The position numbers and the translations under genes were made by a program. A stretch of 60,162 nt of DNA, from positions 1 through 60,162 of the forward strand of contig NZ_JASCXN010000041.1 in the NCBI RefSeq assembly GCF_030010625.1, read 5' to 3'. This document shows, one piece after another, positions 16,184 through 24,333 of the stretch. The DNA comes from Streptomyces sp. CC208A. Its GTDB lineage: Bacteria; Actinomycetota; Actinomycetes; Streptomycetales; Streptomycetaceae. Under the pieces are notes generated by a model that did no database searches, was not told the DNA's origin, and saw only the letters and a list, made by a program, of their open reading frames with translations. Every line of letters begins with the position of its first letter. The stretch's first letter is position 1.

Positions 16184-17290
16184 ATGAGAAAGTCCTGGCT
16201 TCTCCATCTGATCACGCTTGTCGCCCTCGCGCTCGGGATGACAGCGGCAGGTGTCGCCCCTGCCTCCGCCGCCTCCGACACGCCCTTGCGCGTCATGCCG
16301 TTGGGCGACTCGATCACCTGGGGCGTGGGAAGCAGTACGGGCAACGGCTACCGGGGGCCGCTGTGGGACAAGCTCGTGGCGGACGGCCACCCGGTGGACT
16401 TCGTGGGCACGGGGCGGGCCGGTTCGATGCCCGACCCCGACAACGAAGGCCACTCCGGATACCTCATCGAGCAGATCGCCGCCCTCACCGACGCCGCACT
16501 GACCCGTTACCGCCCCAACGTCGTGACGCTGCACATCGGCACCAACGACCTCAACCGGTCCCACCAGGTCTCCACCGCCACCGCCCGGCTGAAGTCCCTG
16601 GTCGACAGGATCACCGCCGCCGCCCCCGACGCCACCGTCCTCGTGGCCTCCCTGGTCGTGTCCACCAGTGGATCCGAGGAACAGCACCGGGGCGCGTACA
16701 ACCAGGCCATTCCCCACATCGTGAGCGAGGCGCAGGCCGCGGGCAAGCGTGTCGCGTACGTCGACATGAGCGCCCTGACCATGGCCGACCTGGCCGACGC
16801 CCTGCACCCCAACGACTCGGGCTACCGGAAGATGGCCGACGCCTTCCACCGCGGCGTCCGGGCCGCGGACAGCGCCGGGTGGCTGAGGAATCCCGCCCCC
16901 GCCCCCGCACGAGTCCAGTCCGGCATCGCCGGCAAGTGCCTGGACGTCAGCGGCGCCGGTACCGCCGATGGCACCGCCGTCCAGACGTGGGGCTGCGGCG
17001 ACGGTGCCAACCAGTTCTGGTCCGCCTACACCGACGGCACCCTGCGCTCCCTGGGCAAGTGCCTCGACGCCGCAGGCTGGGGCACCGCCAACGGCACCAA
17101 GGTGCAGCTCTGGGCCTGCCACGGCGGCGCCAACCAGGTGTGGCAGCCCTACAACGGCGGCTACCGCAACCCCGCCTCCGGCCGCTGTCTCGACGTCCCT
17201 GGCTCCTCCACCGCCGACGGCACGCAGCTCCAGCTGTGGGACTGCCACGGCGGCTCCAACCAGAAGTGGACCACCCTGACCGCCGGATGA
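16184..17290 (+). CDS. Secreted SGNH/GDSL esterase (CE3-like) with C-terminal ricin-type CBM13
   Basis: A 368-residue protein. A signal peptide (residues 1 to about 30, ending ASAASD) is followed by an SGNH hydrolase with block I GDSITWG (Ser43), block III GTNDLN and block V DALHPND (Asp205, His208). From about residue 245 a ricin B-like lectin has three repeats ending NQFWSAY, NQVWQPY and NQKWTTL, the Q-x-W carbohydrate-binding signature of CBM13. The design fits a secreted acetyl xylan esterase that anchors on polysaccharide. The start has AGAGGA upstream, and a strong hairpin follows the stop. It is the extracellular deacetylase counterpart of the cytoplasmic CE7 enzyme, but no regulon operator was found before it. 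Confidence 0.88.
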   Translation: MRKSWLLHLITLVALALGMTAAGVAPASAASDTPLRVMPLGDSITWGVGSSTGNGYRGPLWDKLVADGHPVDFVGTGRAGSMPDPDNEGHSGYLIEQIAALTDAALTRYRPNVVTLHIGTNDLNRSHQVSTATARLKSLVDRITAAAPDATVLVASLVVSTSGSEEQHRGAYNQAIPHIVSEAQAAGKRVAYVDMSALTMADLADALHPNDSGYRKMADAFHRGVRAADSAGWLRNPAPAPARVQSGIAGKCLDVSGAGTADGTAVQTWGCGDGANQFWSAYTDGTLRSLGKCLDAAGWGTANGTKVQLWACHGGANQVWQPYNGGYRNPASGRCLDVPGSSTADGTQLQLWDCHGGSNQKWTTLTAG

Positions 17291-17298
17291 CCGCGGCT

Positions 17299-17335
17299 CC
17301 CGGGACCTGAGCCCCTTCCGGGCCCAGGTCCCGGG
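17299..17335 (+). terminator. Hairpin after the SGNH esterase gene
   Basis: Stem CCCGGGACCTGAGCCC pairs with GGGCCCAGGTCCCGGG (one mismatch) around a CTTCC loop. It begins nine bases after the stop codon. There is no T-tract, as is usual in this GC-rich genus. Confidence 0.8.
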
Positions 17336-17506
17336 AAGACGTCGGTGGCGGGCACCGCCGGGCGCGGCGTCGGCCGGATCGTACGGGTGAGGCAGCGTGA
17401 ACCGCTCGTCGCACGTGAGCCGTTCGGGAGGCCGGCGACGGCCCGAGCCCACGGCGTACACCCCTCGGAAGCCGAGTGTGGAGCTGGATCGGGAGAGCGC
17501 GATGCC

Positions 17507-17516
17507 GAAACGCTTC
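17507..17516. promoter_or_regulatory. Degenerate regulon half-operator
   Basis: GAAACGCTTC differs by one base from the core GAAGCGCTTC and lies 109 bases before the perfect site at 17616, a spacing similar to other operator pairs in the locus. Confidence 0.35.
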
Positions 17517-17611
17517 TTCTCCATCGTGCTCTCCAACAGCCCTGGCCATGAGGACAGTCTCGTGGTAGCGACCCTTGTTTCTCACGAAACGTGTCGTTAG
17601 CGTACGCCTGG

Positions 17612-17629
17612 GAGTGAAGCGCTTCGACA
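17612..17629. promoter_or_regulatory. LacI-type operator upstream of GH36-GH43
   Basis: GAGTGAAGCGCTTCGACA contains the perfect core at 17616-17625. It lies 184 bases before the GH36 start, just after the patch GTTTCTCACGAAACGTG, so the transcript probably has a long leader. Confidence 0.8.
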
Positions 17630-17808
17630 AGCGCCGTCGTCCGGCCTGTGGGGGCCGCGAACCGGTGTCCGGAGCAGCTCGCAGAGCACATCGCATCCCG
17701 CCCTCACCGCCGTCTCCGTCCCCGCACAGGTCCGTCAGAGCACGACCCGACACTCCGTACCCGGGGATCCGTCCGGCACCGTCCGGCACTGACCTCGAAA
17801 GGGCCGCC

Positions 17809-19944
17809 ATGACCAAGGAACAAGGGGCCTTCCACTGGGGGCACGAGGCCCTTCACCTCGACCTCGTTCTCGATGACGGCGGCAGCCCGCGCCTCACGCG
17901 CCTCGGACTGCCCGGCGAAGCGCGGAGCGTCCCCGGCGCGTCCCTCCCCCTGGTGGAGGTGACGGTCGCGGGTCACGGCCGCGACTGGTCGGGCAGCCGT
18001 CTGATCGGGACCGCTCTCGGCGGGCGGCTGCGCCACCGGGCCCACCGCGCGGCCCGCGACGGCGACTGGCACACGCTGACCGTGCATCTCCACGACCCGG
18101 AAACCGGGCTGGCCGCGGAGGTGACCTACCGGTCACCGGACGGCATCCCCGTGCTCCGCGGCGAAGTGACCCTGCGCAACGAAGGACAGACCACCTTGCA
18201 CCTGGAGTCGGTCAGCTCACTCGCGGTGGGCTGCCTCACCCCGCGGGACACGGCGGCCTTCGACGCCGCCGACCTGCTGTGGGCGGACAACGACTGGCTC
18301 GCCGAGTGCCGCTGGCAACGACAGCCGATGCGCCGGACCACACCCGGCGTCAGCGGGCGCGTGACGTACGGGCACGGCAAGGCGGGCTTCGCCCTGAACG
18401 GGCAGGGCACCTGGTCCAGTTGCGGACACCTCCCCATGGGCGGCCTGACGGACCGGCGCACCGGCCGCAGTTGGGTGTGGCAGATCGAGCACAACGGCGG
18501 GGGCTGGCGCTGGGAGTGCCAAGAGCACGACGGGGCGGCCTACGCCGCACTGTTCGGGCCCACCGACACCCACCACGGCTGGCGGCACCCCCTGGAACCC
18601 GGTGCCGTCTTCCGCACCGTACCCGCCGCGCTGGCCTTCAGCGCCGACGGCGGCCCCGACTCCGCGTTCGCCGCGCTGACCCGCTACCGCCGCGCCCGGC
18701 GCCGCCCTCATGCCGACCACCAGCGCCTGCCCGTCATCTTCAACGACTACATGAACTGCCTGATGGGCGACCCCACCACCGACAAGCTGCTGCCGCTGAT
18801 CGACGCGGCGGCCGAGGCCGGCGCCGAGTACTTCGTCATCGACGCGGGCTGGTACGACGACGGTGACGGTGGCTGGTGGACCAGCGTCGGTGCCTGGGAG
18901 CCGGCCGCCTCGCGCTTCCCCGGTGAGAAGGGGATCCACGAGGTACTGGACCACATCCGCCGACGCGGCATGGTTCCCGGCCTGTGGCTGGAGCCGGAAG
19001 TCATCGGTGTCCACAGCCCCATGGCCAAGTCCCTGCCCGACGAGGCGTTCTTCCGCCGCGGCGGCGCCCGCGTCACGGAGACCGGCCGGCACCACCTGGA
19101 CCTGCGCCACCCGGCCGCCCGTGCCCACCTGGACCAGGTCGTGGACCGCCTGGTCGGCGAGTGGGGCGTCGGCTACCTCAAGCTCGACCACAACATCGAC
19201 CCCGGCTCCGGCACCAGCGCCCGCCCCGGCGAGACCCCGGGCGACGGCCTGCTCGGCCACAACCGGGCGCACCTCGACTGGCTCGACGGCATCCTCGACC
19301 GGCACCCGCACCTGGTGGTGGAGAACTGCGCCTCCGGCGGCATGCGCTGGGACGACGCCCTGCTCTCCCGGCTGCAGCTGCAGTCCACCAGCGACCAGCA
19401 GAACCTCCACCTCTACGCGCCCATCGCGGCCTCCGCGCCCACCGCCGCCACCCCCGAACAGGCTGCCGTCTGGGCGTACCCCCGGCCGGAGGACTCCCTC
19501 GACGAGGTGGCCTTCACCATGGCCAACGCGCTGCTCGGCCGGATCCATCTCTCCGGCCGTATTCCCGAACTCGAGCGGGAGGCCCGCGCCCTGGTCCACG
19601 AGGCGGTAGCGGTGTACAAGGCCATCCGCGCCGACCTGCCGCAAGCCGTGCCGTCCTGGCCACTGGGCCTTCCCGCCTGGGACGCCCCCTGGATCGCCCT
19701 GGCCATGCGCACGCCCGCCACCACCTACCTCACGGCCTGGCGCCGCCCGGGAACCGGCTCCACGGCGACGCTTCACCTGCCCCACCTGCGGGACACCCCC
19801 GCCCGTGTCGACCTGCTCTACCCCTCGGCCAGCCGGGCCGATTCCGCCTGGCTGCCCGACACGGCCGAGCTGAGCCTGACCCTGCCCACCGCGCCGTCCG
19901 CCGTCCTGCTCCGCATCACCCCCACGGCCCCCGGCGCTCCCTGA
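17809..19944 (+). CDS. GH36 alpha-galactosidase
   Basis: A 711-residue cytoplasmic enzyme with the GH36 order: an N-terminal beta-supersandwich, a barrel with FVIDAGWYDDGDGGWWTSVG and GLWLEPEVIG, nucleophile Asp460 in YLKLDHN, the ENCASGGMRWD substrate-binding motif and acid/base Asp529 in STSDQQN. It removes terminal alpha-galactosyl groups from oligosaccharides. The start at ATG 17809 follows a weak GAAAGGG. It shares the operator at 17616 with the GH43 gene 53 bases downstream. Alpha-galactosides are not standard xyloglucan decorations, so the regulon may cover galactomannan or raffinose-type sugars as well. Confidence 0.93.
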   Translation: MTKEQGAFHWGHEALHLDLVLDDGGSPRLTRLGLPGEARSVPGASLPLVEVTVAGHGRDWSGSRLIGTALGGRLRHRAHRAARDGDWHTLTVHLHDPETGLAAEVTYRSPDGIPVLRGEVTLRNEGQTTLHLESVSSLAVGCLTPRDTAAFDAADLLWADNDWLAECRWQRQPMRRTTPGVSGRVTYGHGKAGFALNGQGTWSSCGHLPMGGLTDRRTGRSWVWQIEHNGGGWRWECQEHDGAAYAALFGPTDTHHGWRHPLEPGAVFRTVPAALAFSADGGPDSAFAALTRYRRARRRPHADHQRLPVIFNDYMNCLMGDPTTDKLLPLIDAAAEAGAEYFVIDAGWYDDGDGGWWTSVGAWEPAASRFPGEKGIHEVLDHIRRRGMVPGLWLEPEVIGVHSPMAKSLPDEAFFRRGGARVTETGRHHLDLRHPAARAHLDQVVDRLVGEWGVGYLKLDHNIDPGSGTSARPGETPGDGLLGHNRAHLDWLDGILDRHPHLVVENCASGGMRWDDALLSRLQLQSTSDQQNLHLYAPIAASAPTAATPEQAAVWAYPRPEDSLDEVAFTMANALLGRIHLSGRIPELEREARALVHEAVAVYKAIRADLPQAVPSWPLGLPAWDAPWIALAMRTPATTYLTAWRRPGTGSTATLHLPHLRDTPARVDLLYPSASRADSAWLPDTAELSLTLPTAPSAVLLRITPTAPGAP

Positions 19945-19997
19945 ACCACCCCCACCACACCACGCCTCCCTCACGAATCGACGAGAGGACCCCTCGG

Positions 19998-21512
19998 GTG
20001 CCACCACTGCGCCGGCCGGACCAACGCTCCGCCAACCCCGTGATCCCCGGCTTCCACCCCGACCCCAGCGTCTGCCGCGTCGGCGACGACTACTACCTGG
20101 CCTGCTCCAGCTTCGAGTACTTCCCCGGCGTGCCCCTCTTCCACAGCCGCGACCTGGTGCACTGGACGCAGATCGGCAACGCCCTGGACCGGCCGGACCA
20201 ACTGCGTCTGCCCACCTCCGTGCCGTCCTCCGGCGGGATCTACGCCCCCACCCTGCGCCACCACGACGGCCGCTTCTGGTTGATCGTCACCAACTGCAGC
20301 GAGGGCGGCGGCAACCTGATCGTCACGGCCACCGACCCCGCCGGACCGTGGTCGGACCCCGTCTGGGCGCCGGGCGTCCCCGGCATCGATCCCGACCTGG
20401 CCTGGGAGGAGGACGGCACCTGCTGGTGCACGGTCGCCGGGGTCTCGCAGGTCCGTCTCGACCCGTCCACCGGACAGACGTACGGAACACCGCACCGGCT
20501 CTGGTCCGGCGGGCCCGGCGCCAAGGCCCCGGAGGCGCCGCACCTGTACCGGATCGGCGACTACTGGTACCTCCTCATCGCCGAGGGCGGCACCGAGCGC
20601 GGCCACGGTGTCTCGATCGCCCGCGGCCGTACGCCTGCCGGCCCGTTCGAACCGTGCCCGGCCAACCCGGTCCTCACCCACCGCGGCACCGACCACCCCG
20701 TCCAGAACACCGGGCACGCCGACCTCGTGCAGGCGCCCGACGGCTCCTGGTGGATGGTGCTGCTCGGCGTCCGACCCGGCGGCGGCACGCCGGGCTGGCA
20801 CGTGCTCGGCCGGGAGACCTTCCTGGCCCCCGTGACCTGGGTGGACGAATGGCCGGTCGTCGGCGAGGTCGCCCTGGACCTGCCCGAGCTCCCGTGGCCG
20901 CTCTCCCCCGGCCCCGTCGAGGAGCAGCGGGACGACTTCGACCTCGCCGAACTGCGACCGTCCTGGATCTCCCTGCGTGACCGGCCGGCCGAACACTGCA
21001 CCACCAAGGAACGGCCCGGCTGGCTGACCCTCCGCGCGCGGGGAGGCTCCCTGGACGAGCCCGACGTGGTGTTCACCGGCCGGCGCCAGCAGCACCTCGC
21101 GTGCCGGGCGCGCACCCTGGTCGATGCCGCGGAGGGGGACGGCGGCCTCGCCGTCCGGCTCGACGAGCGGCACCACTACGCGATCGAGGTGTCCGGCACG
21201 GAGGTACGAGCCATCGCGCGCGTCGGCTCCCTGCGCACGGTCGTGGCCACGCGGTCCGTGTCCGCCGGGCCGGTGGTCCTCGCCGTCACGATCACGGAAC
21301 CTCCGGCTCCGCACGGACCGTGCACGGGACCCGACGTCGTCTCCCTCGGTGTCGAGCAGCCCGACGGCACGTTCACAGAGCTCGCGGCCCTCGACGGCCG
21401 CTACCTGTCGACCGAGGTCGCCGGCGGCTTCACGGGCCGGGTCATCGGCATGTACGCCACGGAAGGCACCGTCCACTTCGACTGGTTCGACTACGAGCCC
21501 CTCGACGGCTGA
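19998..21512 (+). CDS. GH43 beta-xylosidase/alpha-L-arabinofuranosidase with C-terminal beta-sandwich
   Basis: 504 residues, no signal peptide. The five-bladed propeller has the three GH43 acids: general base Asp22 in FHPDPSV, pKa-modulating Asp131 in GIDPDLAW and acid Glu179 in KAPEAPHLY. The C-terminal domain (residues from about 320, DDFDLAELRPSWISLRD) is the concanavalin-like module found in GH43 beta-xylosidases. It starts at GTG 19998, with GAGAGGA upstream. It is co-transcribed with GH36. It would hydrolyse imported xylo- or arabino-oligosaccharides. Confidence 0.9.
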   Translation: MPPLRRPDQRSANPVIPGFHPDPSVCRVGDDYYLACSSFEYFPGVPLFHSRDLVHWTQIGNALDRPDQLRLPTSVPSSGGIYAPTLRHHDGRFWLIVTNCSEGGGNLIVTATDPAGPWSDPVWAPGVPGIDPDLAWEEDGTCWCTVAGVSQVRLDPSTGQTYGTPHRLWSGGPGAKAPEAPHLYRIGDYWYLLIAEGGTERGHGVSIARGRTPAGPFEPCPANPVLTHRGTDHPVQNTGHADLVQAPDGSWWMVLLGVRPGGGTPGWHVLGRETFLAPVTWVDEWPVVGEVALDLPELPWPLSPGPVEEQRDDFDLAELRPSWISLRDRPAEHCTTKERPGWLTLRARGGSLDEPDVVFTGRRQQHLACRARTLVDAAEGDGGLAVRLDERHHYAIEVSGTEVRAIARVGSLRTVVATRSVSAGPVVLAVTITEPPAPHGPCTGPDVVSLGVEQPDGTFTELAALDGRYLSTEVAGGFTGRVIGMYATEGTVHFDWFDYEPLDG

Positions 21513-21609
21513 ACGGAGCCGCCTTCCCTCTGCCGACAGGACACAAGACGGTCCGCCGTGCCGGGGGCGGCAACGCCGGCCAGACCGACCGGACTCCGTA
21601 CCAGGACCT

Positions 21610-21627
21610 CATCGAAGCGCTTCAACG
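21610..21627. promoter_or_regulatory. LacI-type operator 1 upstream of the lacI gene
   Basis: CATCGAAGCGCTTCAACG, core at 21614-21623, lies about 110 bases before the regulator start and about 100 bases after the GH43 stop. Confidence 0.8.
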
Positions 21628-21699
21628 AAAGGTATGGACAACACACCAGGCCGGGGCTAGGGTCGGCATACATGTGACGCGGGAATAATTCGCTCGCAT

Positions 21700-21717
21700 G
21701 ATCGAAGCGCTTCATGA
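21700..21717. promoter_or_regulatory. LacI-type operator 2 upstream of the lacI gene
   Basis: GATCGAAGCGCTTCATGA, core at 21704-21713, ends 16 bases before the lacI start codon. It lies 90 bases from operator 1. Its position over the start region implies autorepression. Confidence 0.85.
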
Positions 21718-21732
21718 GGCTGGGAGAGCTGG

Positions 21733-22737
21733 ATGGTAACCCTCGCCGAGGTCGCCCGGCACGCCGGAGTGTCGGCGAGTACGGTGAGCTATGTCCTCAG
21801 CGGCAAGCGTCCCATCTCCGCGGCCACCCGGCTGCAGGTCGAGCAGAGCATCCGCGAGCTGGGATACCACCCCAACGCGGGCGCGCGGGCCCTGGCCAGC
21901 AGCAGGTCGAACATCATCGCGCTGATGGTTCCCCTGCGCACCGACATGTACGTGCCGGTGATGATGGAGATCGCCATCGCGGTCGCCACGACGGCCCGGA
22001 CGCACGGGTACGACGTACTGCTGCTGACCGGCGAGGAGGGCCCCGAAGCCGTCCGCCGCGTCACCGGCAGCGGGCTCGCCGACGCGATGATCCTCATGGA
22101 CGTCGAACTCGAGGACGAGCGGTTGCCGTTGCTGCGCGGCACCGACCAGCCGTCCGTGCTGATCGGGCTGCCCGCCGACACCTCAGGACTGACCTGCGTC
22201 GACCTCGACTTCAGGGCGACCGGTGCGTTGTGCGTCGAGCATCTGGCGATGCTCGGCCATCGCGACATCGCCGTCATCGGCGAGGCCCCCGCGGTCTACG
22301 AACGCCACACCGGCTTCGCCGAGCGCACCCTCGCCGGACTCCGTTCCCGGGCACGGGAGCTGGGCATCAGGGTGTTGCACCGGCCGTGCGGCGGCGGCTA
22401 CGACGCGATAGCCGCCGTCCTCACCCGCATCCTCGACGAGCGCCCGGGCACCTCCGGGTTCGTCGTGCAGAACGAGCAGGCGGTCGAGCCCCTGCTCGCC
22501 CTGCTGCGCCGGCAGGGCCGCGCCGTCCCTGAGGACGTGTCGGTGGTCGCGATCTGCCCGGAACAGGTGGCCGTCCAGGCCTCGGTGCGGCTGACGTCGG
22601 TCTCCATCCCCGCGCAGGAGATGGGCCGGCAGGCGGTGGAGCGTCTGGTCGCCAAGATCGACGGTCGCTGCACCGATGAGGTCTTGCTGATCGCACCCGA
22701 GTTGACGGTACGGGCGAGTACCGGATCGGCGCCCTGA
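21733..22737 (+). CDS. LacI family repressor, likely master regulator of the glycan locus
   Basis: 334 residues. The N-terminal HTH reads TLAEVARHAGVSASTVSYVLSGKRPIS, followed by the hinge helix NAGARALASSRSN. The sugar-binding core contains the usual periplasmic-binding-protein pattern (VEHLAMLGHRDIAVIGE, GFVVQNEQAV, SVSIPAQEMGRQAVERL). It would bind the GAAGCGCTTC palindromes and release them on binding an oligosaccharide. The start is the ATG at 21733, with GGGAGAG upstream. Two operators precede the gene. It is the only intact LacI gene inside the glycan locus; the other LacI protein in the window has its own distinct motif. The link to the operators is inferred from position and copy number. 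Confidence 0.92.
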   Translation: MVTLAEVARHAGVSASTVSYVLSGKRPISAATRLQVEQSIRELGYHPNAGARALASSRSNIIALMVPLRTDMYVPVMMEIAIAVATTARTHGYDVLLLTGEEGPEAVRRVTGSGLADAMILMDVELEDERLPLLRGTDQPSVLIGLPADTSGLTCVDLDFRATGALCVEHLAMLGHRDIAVIGEAPAVYERHTGFAERTLAGLRSRARELGIRVLHRPCGGGYDAIAAVLTRILDERPGTSGFVVQNEQAVEPLLALLRRQGRAVPEDVSVVAICPEQVAVQASVRLTSVSIPAQEMGRQAVERLVAKIDGRCTDEVLLIAPELTVRASTGSAP

Positions 22738-22950
22738 CCCATGGACCGGTGAGACGTACGGGGGCGGTGCGACGGTGACGGCCGGCACCTCGCTGGACCT
22801 CTCCCGCTGTTCCTGCGGGACGGAGACGGCCGCCTGGAGCGGAGCATCAGTATCGGAGGGGGCCGGACGGTGGAGGCCTTCCGTCCCCCTTCCGCATGTC
22901 CGGTCAACTCCCGTTCACCACACGCGAGTTCAACAGGATAGATTGGCCGG

Positions 22951-24138
22951 GTGTCCTCACCTCCGCTCGCCCTCGTCCTCGCCGATCTCCTGATGCGCCC
23001 GGCCTTCGGCTCCCGACGCGACCCCGGCCGGGTCTTCGACAGCATCGCCGCGGCCGCCGGGGAGGCACCCGGTGACCGCCAGTTCGTCGACGACTTCCGG
23101 TCGCTGCTTGCCTGGTGGGCGAAGGCCGACCGGCTCACCCCGGTCGGCTGGCAGTCGGCGCGGACGCATGTGCGCCGGCATCTCACCAACCGGGCCCGCG
23201 TCCGGCGGCTGATCGCCGAGCATCCGGAGATCGAGCGGGAGCCGATCGAGAAGCCGGTGTTCGTCGTGGGACTGCCGCGCACGGCCACCACCGTCACGCA
23301 CTCCGTGCTGTCGATCTCGGACGAGCACCGCTGTCCCCTGCTCTGGGAACTGCTCACGCCCGACCTGGACCTGCCACCCCGGCAACGACGGAAGGCGATC
23401 ACCGCCGGGCGCCGGCTGGTCCAGGGCGCCGACCTCTTCGCGCCGCGCTTCCGCGGCATCCACGCGATGGCCGCCGAGGGGCCCGAGGAATGCACGTTCG
23501 CCCTCCCGCACGCCCTGATGCCGTTCTCCCAGGCCCGTATCCCCGAGTACCAGGACTGGCACTGCGAGCGGGACTTCGTCCCCGACTACCGGTATCTCAA
23601 GCAGGTCTACCAGGTCCTGCAGTACGGCCGCCCACGGCGGCGCTGGATGCTGAAGTCCCCCATGCACCTGGAGAACCTGGCCGCACTGCACACGGTCTTC
23701 CCCGACGCCACGATCGTGTGGTGCCACCGCGATCCGGTCACCGTCGTGGCGTCCTTCTGCTCTCTGGTCGAGCACGGCATGGCCATCAGCACCCGTCCGC
23801 TCGACCTGGAGGGCATCGGCGCCACCTGGCTCGGCCTGCTGAGCCGTGCCATGACACGTGGCCTCGCGGCCCGGTCCGGCATCCCGTCGGAGCAGTTGGT
23901 GGACGCCCCGTACTCCTGGCTCGGGTCCGACCCCGCCACCGGTGCCCCCAAGCTCTACGCGGCCGTCGGTGCCCCTTGGACGGAGGCGGACGCGGCCCGG
24001 CTCCCCGCGGCCGTCGCCCGCCCCAAGGGCGCCCGCAAGCACACCTACGACCTGAGCCGCTACGGCCTGAGCCGCTCCGACGTCGAGTCGGCATTCGCGG
24101 ACTACAACACACTGCGGGCCGAGGTCGACCCCGCCTGA
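22951..24138 (+). CDS. Sulfotransferase family protein
   Basis: 395 residues. The PAPS-binding P-loop-like motif is VFVVGLPRTATTVTHSVLS near residue 105, and the 3'-phosphate-binding region is WCHRDPVTVVASFCSL near residue 254. Overall length and the KSPMHLENL motif match the Sulfotransfer_3 family found in actinobacteria. These enzymes transfer sulfate from PAPS to small molecules, lipids or glycans. It starts at GTG 22951. It stands alone between the lacI gene and the GH42 gene without a regulon operator, so it may not belong to the sugar system. Acceptor unknown. Confidence 0.82.
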   Translation: MSSPPLALVLADLLMRPAFGSRRDPGRVFDSIAAAAGEAPGDRQFVDDFRSLLAWWAKADRLTPVGWQSARTHVRRHLTNRARVRRLIAEHPEIEREPIEKPVFVVGLPRTATTVTHSVLSISDEHRCPLLWELLTPDLDLPPRQRRKAITAGRRLVQGADLFAPRFRGIHAMAAEGPEECTFALPHALMPFSQARIPEYQDWHCERDFVPDYRYLKQVYQVLQYGRPRRRWMLKSPMHLENLAALHTVFPDATIVWCHRDPVTVVASFCSLVEHGMAISTRPLDLEGIGATWLGLLSRAMTRGLAARSGIPSEQLVDAPYSWLGSDPATGAPKLYAAVGAPWTEADAARLPAAVARPKGARKHTYDLSRYGLSRSDVESAFADYNTLRAEVDPA

Positions 24139-24333
24139 GGAGAGCGCGGGACCGACCCCGGCCCTGATGTCGGGTCGGCCGCCGTTGACGGCCGGGGTGT
24201 GGGAACGACCCGCCCTGCGTTCGGATCACCGAGCACAAGGGCGCCGTGACGGCCGGCGCCGCTCAGGAAGCCGTCCTCCCGACGGGCGGCCGGGGTGGCT
24301 TCCAGGTGCCGTGGACGGGCCCGTCGACAGCGG

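Noticed and set aside
17336..17808. Small gene in the spacer before GH36
   Set aside because: Short open frames start at ATG or GTG here but overlap the two operator-like sites and show no coding pattern.
18217..20007. Minus-strand open frame of 596 codons opposite GH36
   Set aside because: Gly/Arg/Val-rich antisense shadow; the GH36 catalytic motifs are on the plus strand.
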